In this document: piece after piece, positions 45,967 to 56,684 of the stretch
Position numbering within the stretch: position 1 is the stretch's first letter
Layout of the letters: the number at the start of each line of letters is the position of its first letter
NCBI GenBank assembly: GCA_037157565.1
Contig: JAZHRO010000063.1
Location: 154,740,501 to 154,804,500, forward strand
Reading direction: 5' to 3'
DNA: 64,000 nucleotides
Source of the DNA: Thalassia testudinum
Taxonomy: Eukaryota; Streptophyta; Magnoliopsida; Alismatales; Hydrocharitaceae
Notes under the pieces: generated by a model
What the model was told of the DNA's origin: nothing
Database searches by the model: none
What the model saw: only the letters and a program-made list of their open reading frames with translations
Position numbers and translations under genes: made by a program

Positions 45967-47652
45967 ATGACAAGGATCCTCCAAAAGGAATGGGGAAGGA
46001 ATGGTGCAGAGATAAACCCCCAGGGCAATAGATTGACTAAAGAAATCATCAATCCATGCCCAATACTCCATTACAGGAAATATTGGTTTGTTCAGCCCCC
46101 CAGTCAAAACAAAAGTGAGCAAATTTCTAAGGCAAGGATCGTCTAGGGTGTCCAAGTTTCGAGGTTGTGGGATGGCCATAAGATCTAGGTTGGTTTTAAT
46201 AATCTCGGTGTCCATTTGTAACAGTCTTTCCAAATCCTCAATTGCATCCCTACCAATCCTTGCACTATCACATGTATCTTCCTGCACTTCATCAGGAGTC
46301 ATAATTTCACCTTCAGACATAAACGAATCAAAGGGTGACTTCGAAACAAATGAAGGCAGGTTGGAAGCAACAGATCTAGAGATTATCCTATCAATGTCAT
46401 CTCCGGGTTCTTGTTCTTTACTCAAATCTTCCCCGGAGTCTAGATGTGAATCCACATAAATCTTAGAAGTTGCTTACAAATTTTCCATCATTTCATCATG
46501 AGAAATATCATCAATGAGTGTGCTATGGAAACCTAATTTGGTCAAATTTGTGACATCCTCAGGGGCTAACTCTCCAAATATGACATAATCACCCTTAATG
46601 TCACTCCAAATCTTGATTGTAAGTTCCTCATATAATTCATTCTTCTCCTCATCATATGATTTATCATATACCCGAGGTCTAGAATCATTTAATATCTCAA
46701 CAGATCCCCTAGGGTACTCTATCTGAGGTAAATGATTTACACTGGTAACATCGGACTCCGCAGATAGGTCAATTTCTTGAGGGTTAGGTTCCCTAAGGGT
46801 GGGCTTGAGTTCCATCTCATGATCAGAAGGGAGGGTAGGATTAACAACTTGACTTCGTCCCACTTCATTAAATGTCACAAAATTACTATCATTTGGGTCG
46901 AGGTCATCCAATGGTACCATCATTCCCTTCTTTTGACTCTAATATAATTCTGGTGGATACTCAACCTTATCATCATCTTCCTCAGGTTGCCACCTCTCTT
47001 CATCTAATGCATAGCTACTTTCATATGTATCTTCCTCCGACTTAAGGTGTGGATCTCTCAAGGAAGTGTCATCTAATGAGGAGGTTTCAAAATCGATCCT
47101 CGAAAAGTAGCTATTCTCCCTTACATAATCCCCAAAATTTCCCTCCAACTTAAAGTGTAGCTCTTCCATGGGAGATGCATCTATTGTAGAGGGGTGTACA
47201 TCATCCTCAATGGGGTAGATTGGGTGGCTAATTTCATCTCTTTCTTGTTGGCCTGCTCTCGAAGATTCTCCTAACAATTCAATCATTTCATCTTGCATTT
47301 TCTGTATTTCCATCTTCAAGGAGGAGAGGTCATTTCTATCATGAGAGAAGTCAGGCTCAGGCTTATAGTACCTAGGAGTGTCCATCCAAACATTATAATT
47401 ATTCAGGGAGGGTGGGTTGGGTATTTCTATGGTGTGTGGGATATTGGTCAAAGCAAATCCAGCTCCTAGGTTCTGCTCACTGATTTGGGACTTAACCAGG
47501 CCAATACTCCTATAATAGGAGTAAAACGAATCCCAATGATTGTCATTATGTCCATCAAAGGATAGACCATCTCGGCGTATGGGATTGAAGAGTGCAGAAT
47601 AGGGACAAGGGTGTGGGCAAGATGTGAAAGGATGAAAATCAATGTGGTCCAT
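45967..47652 (-). pseudogene. El-1 frame, N-terminal 562 codons: unrecognised acidic protein
   Basis: Start ATG at 47652 (MDHIDFHPFTSCPHPCPYS), with an in-frame TGA 9 nt upstream. One phase runs to the El-2 insertion with two nonsense codons, at codon 238 (TAG, 46939-46941) and codon 393 (TAA, 46474-46476). The N-terminal part is rich in Cys, Pro, Asp and Asn; a short heptad segment (LSSLKMEIQKMQDEMIELL) follows; then long Asp/Glu/Ser-rich stretches (for example WQPEEDDDKVEYPPEL). The last 60 codons become hydrophobic (FVLTGGLNKPIFPVMEYWAW). No gag, protease, RT or integrase motif. It continues at 9171-8913. Function unknown. Confidence 0.7.
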
Positions 47653-48959
47653 TCTAACTCACACCTCAATCAGAATTCCCCAAGCAAAACACAATTCAAA
47701 AAAGACATTTTAGGTCTTTCCCAATTTAGGCTTTTGATTTAAGTCAGATTACAGGTGACAATACAATTTGTTCAATCAATTTATGCACTTATTGTCATCC
47801 TACGGATCGCCTAAAATAACCTAGTTGGAGTTTAAGTGTTCTTCCCTAAATCTCAAATGGTAGAGCAACTCTAAAGATGGAAGATCGAGGGATGCAAGTA
47901 GGCCTAAGCCTTCCTTTGAAGTTCTGCTTTCGCGATGCTTCTCAACTACCCCAAAAATCAGTGATAGGGTATCCCCCTCTTTGGAGTTACAAAACCTTTG
48001 ATCTCAAGTTCTAAACATTTCAGAATCCAACGATAGGAGGGCTCTTGTCCTAGTATTACCAAACCTAAGGAGTGTCTAAAAGCTTGCCGTGGTGCAAGAG
48101 ATATAAGTGTGCATATACTACAACAGATTTTGAATTTTGAATAGCACTCCAAGTTTGAAAATCAAATCCTTGGCTTTTTAAAATGTCCCTCCTTTAATTA
48201 ATCCTTTTTCAGAAAATATGTGACCACTTGTTAGATCTATTCAATACAGATTAGGTGGTCCTGAAATTAATCGAAATGCATTTGCATGATAGGTAGAAAT
48301 GCAAAGTTAGAAGTGCATACCTGATTCCAGCATTCTTCATGCAATATGCAAGATAAAAATTAGATCTAGATGCTACTCATTCAGTCCTAAATGATTCGAC
48401 CCAAGGGCAAGCAGCTTCTAGCAGATAGCTCATTTTTTTTAGTTTTTTTTTTAGCTACTTATACACAAGCAAATTAAAGGGTAAACAATCCACAAAATAA
48501 ATTAAAAACTTAAATCTAAAGGAAAGGGAACAGGCTCCCAAAAATTACCCAACACGGGCCTAAAACAAAATTGGGGAACAAACCCCTAAAAATATACCCC
48601 AGAACAAGGGTCTCAAACCAAATGTAAGTGCAAGAAAATAAAGAAAAGTAACGTTCTAAAACCAAAATTCTATCTACTTGACAAATCAACAGAGATGAAA
48701 ATGATCACTCCAGATGTCCTCTTCCCAATTAGTGACAACAAAGTTCACCAATGTTTAAGCTCTTCCTCGTACATGTGAAACTCGATTCCTCCTCCAAAGT
48801 GATGGAAACAAGGCCCACCACGGCATTTCTGAGGCTGATGCGACAATTCGTGCATAATATGTGTACCTCGTACCAAATCAGATAAAACAGGTTAAATATA
48901 CCTCAATTAAAAATCAATTTGAACAAATGAATAATTGCGAATTAATTAAGCTCGTTGCC
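47653..48959 (-). other. El-1 leader
   Basis: Non-coding; about 47660-48190 is homologous to the El-4 leader just upstream of gag, including AAAGCCTAAAT and GAATTGTGTTT. The El-4 gag ATG (GTGCATGCTTGG) is missing here (TTTGCTTGGGG). Confidence 0.75.
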
Positions 48960-48977
48960 TCCCCGGCAATGGCGCCA
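48960..48977 (-). promoter_or_regulatory. El-1 primer-binding site, tRNA-Asp
   Basis: Minus-strand TGGCGCCATTGCCGGGGA: 17 of 18 positions match, 2 nt after the LTR. Confidence 0.9.
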
Positions 48978-48979
48978 TT

Positions 48980-50833
48980 TGACGAGTCGATTCTTCAATT
49001 TTAAAGTCGTTTGACACAAAATGATGCACCGTTTGTAGTTCTATGTGGTGGAAAAATCGACTAATCAATAATTAATATAACCATTCAATTAGGAGCGGGT
49101 CGTGTCCATAGGGAAGCAATGGCCTATCTAAACTCACAAGGGTCAAAAACCCATGTTCACTATTAATTTAGTCAAGAAACCGAATCAAAATCACTTTCAG
49201 ATTAGGTAAACAATAAGTGCTAATGCTGAAATAGCAATTTTGCACAACTAAAGGATGTATTTTGCAATGCAGCTTAATAAAATAATAATAAAAGTTCACA
49301 ATGGCACTGAATGTAAATATTAATAGTAGCTTTACTGTAGCAAAACAAGGGAAATTCTTCCCCTTGTTCATGCACGAGGAAGAGGCCACGATTGAAGGAG
49401 AGAAGCCCACCAGAGGTTGACTGAGCCGAGGGCTATTCGATGATGGTGGTCTCGTGGCCAACGGTGGTCAGAGGTGACGGCGGTGTGGAGAGGAGCGGCG
49501 GTGGTTGCAGCTCTCTGTTGCTGCTAGAGACGGAGAGGAGGTGTGTGCACTGAAGGGCTTCACGCAGATGGAGGCGATGGATGCACAGGCTGTGTAGGCA
49601 CGTGCGTGCGCTGCTGAGCTCAACTGCAGCTGCTGCTACTGTGTGCTGCAGGCCGCACATGGGGAGGAGCTGGAGGACCAGCTGCTACTGCTGGATGATG
49701 CTGGCCGCACTCTGCAACCAGCGCGTTGCAGATTGCGCAGATTCGCAGGGAAGTTGCTATGCATAGTGGCTGCGCGTGTGGGCTGGAGGTGTAGCACAGG
49801 CATGTGCGCTGGGGGCGAAGGCCAAGGCTACTTGCTGTGCACATGGAGAGGCATGGCGGAGGTGTAGACACATGCAGAGGGGCACTTGGTGTGGGAATGG
49901 CATTGGTGTTGGAGGTGACTACGCGTGGTGGAGATGGGCGTGCCATGCTGCGTGCTGGTGAGCGCTGTAGGAGGTGCGGCGCGTGGTTGGGTGGCGCTGC
50001 AGCTGGTGCGTGTGCATGTGGATGGCTGAGCGTGGTGTGCGTGGAGCAACAACTTGGACTATCGTGCACGGTGTGGAGTTGGATGTGGATGCTGCTGCGC
50101 GTGGGGATAGAGGATTGGGGAAGAAGATGAAGGTGTTGCTGTAGGAGTTTTCGACATTTGGGAACATTCCCAGACGTCTTAAAGGACGAGAGTGTGAAGT
50201 TGTGGCTACTGCGCTGGTGGATGCTTGGGATGGCGGTGAGAGTGGTGCATGCTGAGGTGCTCACGATAATGCAAACGAGCTCTAAATGGCAGTGTGGCTT
50301 GTCATGCCATACGCCCATGGTGGTGGAGGCTCGTCACCACGGTTGAGGCCGGTGGTGGTGGAGCAGATGAGAGGTCAACTCTCTACATAATGGTGAGTCG
50401 AGGATGGTGGCCTTCGGAGCATGGCAGCTTCCCTCTCTTCCTTATCCCAATCGAGGAGACCATATCCACTTTTGGCACTACTCCTTGATTGGGCTCTTCA
50501 ATGCGCCAGCTGGAGGAAGAAATGCAGCCATTGCTCATAGAAGAAGAATAAAATAATAATAAAATATTTTGATCCTTTATATAAAAACCCTCAACTTTTA
50601 TGTTAACTTAAAATAATGCATGCAATGCACCTAATTGGTTAACTAATTAAATGAATGCAATTCTAAGTTAATTCTAAATGTATTTAGATATGAATGCAAT
50701 GCATGAATTATGTAGTTAAATCAAAAATATGAATTAATCTATTTACATCCTAATTTATGCTAAATAAATGTTATAATTAAGTTAATGTCTAGGCACTTAA
50801 ATACTTAAATAGCTCACAAATATGGGCTAATCA
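48980..50833 (-). repeat. El-1 5' LTR
   Basis: 1.85 kb, minus strand, TGATTAGCCCATATTTGTG to GAATCGACTCGTCA, colinear with 5810-7650. TATA-like box TATATAAAG at about 50576-50584. GC-rich block 49400-50500. Confidence 0.88.
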
Positions 50834-50838
50834 GGAGG

Positions 50839-51002
50839 CTTAGGTAGTGGAGTACCCAAGGGAGGGGAACCACTACACATTTTGTGCCCTTTTGTGGTTT
50901 GATTAATCGTGCAAATCTTTTTGTTATTACTAACATTGCACTTAAGTCTTTGTGTGCGCGTTGATAGCCATATAAATTCCTCTATCTTTAGATCCTTCAA
51001 CA
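50839..51002 (+). other. Right part of the solo Copia LTR (U5 end)
   Basis: Continues 4673-5809 after El-1; ends CCTTCAACA. The following ctcgc is the right target duplication. Confidence 0.7.
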
Positions 51003-51049
51003 CTCGCATCACCTTTTGTACATGGGGTATAATCAATGCCAGTTTATCA

Positions 51050-51562
51050 ATCATGGGGTAGGAGCAGAAGTTTAGTTGTATTTTTTTTACTTGTACATTT
51101 TTTACTTGTATATATGTGCCATCATGTTGTATAAAGTTTTATTATTAATGAAGATTTACTTCATCCTTTCAATAGTGCTGTTGCATGTAATTTCTACTAA
51201 TATTATATATATTATTTATTATTTATCAATAACTCTACATAATATTAAAAGAAACCAATAATATACGACAATTCTTTTAAAAACTCAATAATATACGATG
51301 ATTTTTTTAAAAATTGTCTTCTATACAAAATGAAGTCAATTTAGAACTTGTCTCCTTTTTGTTAGGGAAGTCGCCTACGCTATCGCCAAGAAAAGACATG
51401 ACAATTTGCAAAACCATCTTGTAGTTTATAGAAACGACGATGTTTACAAAAGCTTCGTATACGCTCAATAGCTACGCTCATTTCACAACGCTAAGTGGTG
51501 ACGATTTTAAGTGTTTAGACAAGGGTTTTTGACCGTCATGAAATGTGCTTTGTCTTGTAGTG
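51050..51562 (+). other. CACTA 3' untranslated and subterminal region
   Basis: AT-rich, then motifs such as GGTGACGATTTTAAG and AACGACGATG, ending in TTGTCTTGTAGTG. No gene. Confidence 0.55.
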
Positions 51563-51563
51563 T

Positions 51564-52408
51564 GGTTTCAAGTACATCCTCCTAGTTGTGGACTATGTAT
51601 CCAAACAGATCAAAGCTGTCCCGACCTAAACAAATGATCACAGAGTTCTAATCAAATTCATTCATCAGCTGATCCTTTCTCGATTCGGTGTCCTACATGT
51701 TATCATCTCCAATGGAGGGACCCACTTAATGAATGTGCATTTTCAGTCCCTGATGAAAAGGTACGGGGTGTCACATCGTATCTCGACTCCTTATCACCCC
51801 CAAACCAACGAATTGACTGAGCTATCCAATCGGGAGATCAAGAAAATCCTTTAGGTCACTGTTTGGCCTGATAAGAAAGATTGTTCCACCCGACTTTCAG
51901 AAGCCTTGTGGGCCCATAGGATCGGTCATAAGACCCAGCTAGGAATGTCTCCATTCTAGCTCGTATACAGGAAGGCATGGCACCTCCCTGAAGAGATAGA
52001 ACACAAAGCCTACTGGGTAGTATGGAAGTGTAATCAAGATCTCATGAAGGCGGGAATCCACCACCGATTGCAAATGAGCGAGATTGAGGAGTTATGCAAT
52101 GATGTGTATGAGAACTCGTGTATCTACAAAGAGCGGGTCAAAGCCTTCCATGATAGGCATATTCGTGAAAATCATTCCATCCTTGTCAGAAAGTGCTCCT
52201 CTTTGATACCAAGCTCAAACTCTTCCTAAAAAATCTAAGATCAAAATGGATCAAACCCTTTCTTGTTTGGAGAATCTTCAGAAATGGAGCTATCGAAATC
52301 AATGAACTCAACCATGACCGAGAACCATTTTTTGTGAACGGTCAAAGACTCAACCTATTCCTCAAACTCACCAATTCGAATCTAGTTGCAATATCTTTTG
52401 ATCTCTAA
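51564..52408 (+). pseudogene. El-5 integrase core and C-terminus
   Basis: Begins GFKYILLVVDYVSK, just after the first catalytic Asp position, because the CACTA element cuts it there. ISNGGTHL replaces the usual SDGGSHF (second Asp changed to Asn), and NELTELSN keeps the Glu. At least three stops and one frameshift. The C-terminus GAIEINELNHDREPFFVNGQ is in the frame ending at 52408. Confidence 0.85.
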
Positions 52409-52437
52409 TCTCTTGAGCCACTTTCCACCCTACTGAT

Positions 52438-52471
52438 GGCGTTAAATTTAGCACCTAATGGGAGGCAACTC
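52438..52471 (+). other. Conserved post-pol block of El-5
   Basis: GGCGTTAAATTTAGCACC, then TAATGGGAGGCAACTC, 29 nt after the pol stop. Confidence 0.55.
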
Positions 52472-52680
52472 GTCATTTTGAAAAATCAGAGGCCCTTCTA
52501 TCCTATCTCTGAGCTGAAGTCATATTGCACTTTAGAGTTCGTCCATTAGGATAGCCGACTTCACCTTTGGTACTTGTATCAGATCCTGAAATCGTCCGCA
52601 ACAGTCATCTCGACCTGTTCATCACATACGAAACCTGTTCTAATGTACGATCTAAGTTGAATTCAAACCCACCTAATTTA

Positions 52681-52716
52681 CAATGAGGACATTGCAAATC
52701 TTAGGCATGGGTGGGT
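52681..52716 (+). other. Post-coding hairpin plus G-run of El-5
   Basis: Stem CAATG, loop AGGA, stem CATTG; then GGCATGGGTGGGTA. Confidence 0.7.
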
Positions 52717-53429
52717 ATTAAAGTGGAAAAGGCTATGAAATTCGATTCATGAATGGGTTTCATTAAAAAAAAAAATTGAAGACAAGGGAATGATTTTTGA
52801 GAGCTGAAATATCTGAATTGACGAGGAAGAAGAGAAGAAAAGAAAAAACAAAAGAAAGAAGCAAACAAAAGAAAAGTTTGTGATAGTCCCTATAATTGAG
52901 TATGGAACTTACATAAGTTCTAAGATGGATCGAACGATTAATTAAGACTTGAGAAGGCTAAACCTTAGGAGATTAGTGACGGATATCAACCTTAGGCCTC
53001 TTGGGCCTATTTTAGGGCTTAAACACACATATTTGTTAAGATCCGGATTAATCCTCAAGATGTTGAGGAAAGTGCGAGGCTGATGTACTAAGTCTAGGGC
53101 TTAGAGATTATTCAACCTCATTCCTGCCCTTTGGTTTGCAGGACTTGGTAACCTAAGCACCCAAAAATCACACACCAGTCTAGTTCAGTGCACTTAATGA
53201 AGAATAATGCCAAAATTATTCTGTTCTGAAAAGGTTTTCCTAAAGATCTAGCTTAAGGGCGGCTCGAAGACACAAGTTGATTGAACGAGTTCCTAGCACA
53301 GAGAGGTGGAATAAAAAATACTCCCATCGAAGATGTGATATAACATATCATCTTCTTGGTGCTTGTCTCCCAAGATATCTAAATATCCTATCGGGGGTAC
53401 GTAAGCACCTTGTCCTGGTTCAGGTGTCA

Positions 53430-53562
53430 TGGGCGGGATTGTCCTGAAATGTCAACTACCAGGGCCTGAATTTAGCTACAGAATGCATGGGCGACACTAT
53501 CCCAAACTGTCGAAAGCAAGGGTTTTGGGGGTTGCCAAGGGTGATGCTATCCCGAAGCGTCG
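53430..53562 (+). other. Tandem stem-loop module, El-5 copy
   Basis: Units at 53492-53512 (CGACA with TGTCG) and 53543-53561 (GATGCT with AGCGTC, one G-U), loops ATCCCGA/ATCCCAA-like; a weaker first unit near 53433. Confidence 0.6.
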
Positions 53563-53981
53563 AAAGCCAGGGACCCTTTGAGGAGTGATGGTGGGGACAA
53601 GGAATCCGATATAGACCATGTTTAAGGCCAATATGATGTTGGATTCAAGGGGATATAAAAGGAAAAGAGAGAAACTCTCAAAATAAATATCCCTCTTTAT
53701 CTCTCCCTTAGCAAAATGCATTGGCAAACTAAACATGGACTTACTACGTATACTCATAGGAGCTTTAACAGCTGGGATGAACGAACCTCTGGCTAGTTTT
53801 TGCGTGCCTTAGAAACCTTCGCGGTAAACCCAAGGCTAAGGCTAGTCAAGTCTAGATCTTGGCTAATACTTTAGTACCTTTAGGCCTATTGTTGGTATTT
53901 TGATATAATTTCTAGAGATTCAACTCAGTAAGGCATCCTAACGGTTAAATCTAGCTTAGAAATCTGGCTTAATCGATAGGA

Positions 53982-54002
53982 TTTTGCTAAGGACTAGCAA
54001 AA
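53982..54002 (+). other. Pre-PPT hairpin of El-5
   Basis: TTTTGCTAA, loop GGA, CTAGCAAAA: one mismatch in nine, 4 nt before the G-run. Confidence 0.65.
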
Positions 54003-54018
54003 GCTAGGCATGGGGAAA

Positions 54019-54529
54019 TGATGGTAACACCATTATAGGTCCTAACTAGCCACAATTAGTTTGATTCAAATAATAAATGCTCCTAATTGATCATCTGAGG
54101 GTCACAATTCCGCACTGGTCTGATTTGAAACATAAGAAAATAGGGTTAATTATGTCATTTTAGCATCCAATCACAAATTTAGATTAACCATGAGGTTACT
54201 AAGGGATTAAATGAAGGTCAAATAAACAAAAAAAGACTAAAAAGTGGGTTCACACTAACTGAATCAGGGTTTCAAGTACTTTAATGGAAAAAATAGTACT
54301 AAAAACCCTAAATACCAACCCCCCTTAAATTGAAAAGGTTCTTATTGGTATCTCGTAGAGCACGTATTTGATAGGAAAAGCGTCGTAGTATAGTGCGCAA
54401 TATGATCAAACAAAAATATTTCCTAAAGATAACGAGACTTTGAGTCCCAGTCATTCGTCTCTAGGAGGCATTTGTTTTAAATCTGAATTTGATCTTTTAT
54501 CGCTCTACTTTATTTAAAATCGCACATCA
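54019..54529 (+). repeat. El-5 3' LTR
   Basis: 511 bp, TGATGGTAACACC to CGCACATCA, the same last nine bases as El-3. Short compared with the other LTRs here; it may be a small-LTR family or internally deleted. Confidence 0.65.
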
Positions 54530-56666
54530 GTTTCCAATCTTCCGATTAAGATTTCGCCACTTCTATTATCAACCCTGATTATGTGCGCATGTGTTAAATA
54601 GATCACAAAGGTGAAAGTATGAGTTTCGATGTGCAGAATTCTAGTGAGGTGGTGTCTATTTACAGAAAATGCATCTATGGTTAGATTTTCTATATTTTTC
54701 GAAACCAACATGCTTATTGCGAAATATATAAGTGAAAAACAAGCAACTTGAATCACGCAGAAAAGATGGCAACCAATAAGCTCATGGTGACTTCAAACAT
54801 AGAGATATATATAAAAATGTATCTTATATTCACTCACTCAGACAAGTGTTTGCAACAGGAAATGTAGAGAAAAGCTTGTAATGGAATGCTTGAAAATGTA
54901 AATCTAGCTACCAGAAAAAGATCGCATACAAGAATCTACGGGGGCATTTTGCATGCATCATTGGGGGAGAATAAGGACTACTCTACTAAGCAGTAAAGAG
55001 AAGAAGTAAATGTAAAGAGCTAGCTACTTATCTATCATAAAGTGAGCGCATTCAGAGTTGGGCTCCGATGGCCTTGGAGTGGTTGGGAGGAGAATGAGGG
55101 GTGGCCAATGGAGCTTAGGCTAGCCCTTGGAGAGGGGTTGGAGGAGTGATCTAGCTTCCTGGCATGGAGATGGTGTCCTTCATGGTGGTACTCAGCTCAT
55201 GGAGGTGAGGTGGAGATGGCAGTGGCTAGCCTAAGTGGAGGTGGATGTGAATGGAGCCAAGCATGTATGGCCAAGAGTGGATTGGTGTAAATGGCCAACC
55301 CTTAGGTACTTTTATAGACCTAAGGGAGTCTCTCTAGAGAAGTGTGGAACTCTCTAGAGAGAGTCCAAGAGCGGCCGACCAAGAGAGAGACAGGTGGTTT
55401 CTCAGATCCACCATTTGTGGATCTCAGAATTGAATGCCTCTTTATTGCTAAATTTGACAACCAAGAGTTGGAGCCACTCCAAGAGAGTTCTAGAAAAATC
55501 TAGAGGAGTGTGTGTGTGTGAATGGGTGTGTGTGTGTGTGTGGTCATGCCCTAGGTGTCTAAGAGGTCTAGGTTAGGTCCTAAGGGGTTTGGGTAGGTGT
55601 ATGCCTTGAATTAGGGTTGCAAACCATAATTGCTAAGGGGAAATTGTAATTAAACTTAACCTAAGTTTAATTGAATGAGTGTGAACCTAATCGAGAGTGA
55701 AGTAACTCAATTAGGTTGGGTTTAGGTCAACTGCACTCTCACTAAGTCCAATTGGACTTATGTGGGTTGAGATCTGAGCTTAATTGGACTCTAAGTCCAA
55801 TTGGCTTATGTGATGGTAATTGACTTTGATCTAAGTCAATTGGGTTTGGTGAGGACCTAATTAGGTACTTAGGTAGGCCTAGAGGTGATGTACTATGGTT
55901 AGGACACCTTAATTTAGTTTCTATGTTGTTGGGATTAGGTCTAGCGAGCTAGAGATCCAAGATCAAGGCTTGAATCTCAAAACAGGGACTAGAGACCAGT
56001 TCCAGACGTCCAAAAACATGATCAGATGACTTATACTCAAAAATTAGAAGTCTAGACTTCAGTTATAGACATCCAATCTGAGTTATGGGAAATTCTATGT
56101 TCTGCTTTGGGTATTCTGCAGAAATTGGACATCTGACAAAGTGTCTAGGCATCCAATAACACTGTAAAAGTGGGTTTGAGGTGTGCAGGAGTTGGCTAAG
56201 GGTTCTGGACGTCCTATAACTTATCTAGACGTCCAGATAAGGGTTGGAACTAGGGTTCTGGGCCTTCCCAGGGTGCTGTGACCTAATTTAAGGGTGGCTA
56301 AGGCTTAGGGGAAGTCTCTGGGCTATCTTAGGGCTAGGATGGACCTAAGCTCTTCACATTTTACTGCTTTATTCCTACTTAATAGAATAGCAAACCTTGA
56401 GTCCCTTACATCATTATTCCTACATCTAATCTATGTCTTCTACTCCAGCTCTGCCGCAAAACCCATTATTCCTGATCTTGCTTCTGATCAGCTTATTGCC
56501 TGCAATCAGCATAATGCACTTAATCAACACATTATAACATTATTTTATGCATAACTAAAGTATAGTAAAGATGCAGATAATGCGTATACATGCATGAATA
56601 ACCCTAACTTATGCTAAGTCCTAGCCTAATTTAGGTCAATTAAGACCTATGATTGCTGCACAATCA
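54530..56666 (-). repeat. El-6 3' LTR (incomplete)
   Basis: Minus-strand start TGATTGTGCAGCAATCATAGG at 56666, next to the PPT. The far end is interrupted by El-5. TATA box on the minus strand at 55311-55317, flanked by the inverted repeat CCCTTAG / CTAAGGG. Repeated AGACGTCCA-like words around 56000-56240. A TG microsatellite lies at about 55507-55542. Open frames at 54514-54756, 55394-55576 and 56339-56554 are unsupported. Confidence 0.65.
55300..55326 (-). promoter_or_regulatory. TATA box within a short inverted repeat, El-6 LTR
   Basis: Minus-strand TATAAAA between CCCTTAG and CTAAGGG arms. Confidence 0.5.
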
Positions 56667-56680
56667 TACCCCCATGCCTA
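56667..56680 (-). promoter_or_regulatory. El-6 polypurine tract
   Basis: Minus-strand TAGGCATGGGGGTA abutting the LTR start. Confidence 0.75.
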
Positions 56681-56684
56681 AATC

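Larger units (their letters stand above)
5810..50833 (-). mobile_element. El-1: non-autonomous Athila-related LTR retrotransposon
   Basis: The 5' LTR is 48980-50833 and the 3' LTR 5810-7650, both on the minus strand, starting TGATTAGCCCATA and ending ACTCGTCA. Without El-2 it is about 8.2 kb. The PBS matches tRNA-Asp at 17 of 18 positions. LTR ends, the leader just before the start codon and the 3' stem-loop module are related to those of El-4. It has no gag, protease, RT or integrase; instead a single unrelated frame fills the coding interval. It probably moved using proteins of an El-4-type element. El-2 inserted into its open frame. Confidence 0.85.
4673..51002 (+). mobile_element. Solo Copia LTR (SIRE/Maximus-like), split by El-1
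   Basis: The LTR runs 4673-5809 and resumes 50839-51002, about 1.3 kb in total. It starts TGTTGGAACC and ends CCTTCAACA, giving perfect TGTTG/CAACA inverted ends. The flanks are ctcac (4668-4672) and ctcgc (51003-51007), a 5-bp target duplication with one change. No primer-binding site or coding sequence follows the end, so it is a solo LTR left by recombination. The right part contains GTGGAGTACCC and GAACCACTACACA, a phrase typical of Copia U5 regions. The Copia assignment rests on this and on the termini. Confidence 0.75.
1534..51562 (+). mobile_element. CACTA (En/Spm-type) DNA transposon, interrupted; left end outside or unseen
   Basis: The right terminus at 51549-51562 reads, on the minus strand, CACTACAAGACAAA, the hallmark of plant CACTA inverted termini. 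The adjacent subterminal region (about 51250-51548) has short motifs such as CGTCACC and AACGACGATG in both orientations, also typical. On the left, 1883-2630 carries transposase-like exon remnants in plus orientation. I infer one element whose 3' part was split by later insertions between 2630 and about 51049. The element sits inside the integrase gene of El-5. Its left terminus was not found, so the start given is only where recognisable sequence begins. Confidence 0.6.
52409..54018 (+). other. El-5 3' non-coding region
   Basis: GCGTTAAA block (52438-52471), post-coding hairpin (52681-52694) and G-run (52703-52716), stem-loop module (53430-53562), pre-PPT hairpin (53982-54002) and PPT (54007-54018). 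Confidence 0.75.
51563..54529 (+). mobile_element. El-5: right arm of an Athila-type Ty3 retrotransposon
   Basis: Integrase remnant, 3' non-coding region, PPT and one LTR. Its left arm would be on the other side of the CACTA element, outside the window. The right flank gtttc (54530-54534) is a candidate target duplication that cannot be checked. Confidence 0.8.

Noticed and set aside
46474..47652. El-1 frame as a host gene captured with introns
   Set aside because: No splice signals are needed: the frame is continuous, bounded by element leader and 3' signals, and contains no domain I can tie to a host family. Capture from a host gene in the distant past cannot be excluded.
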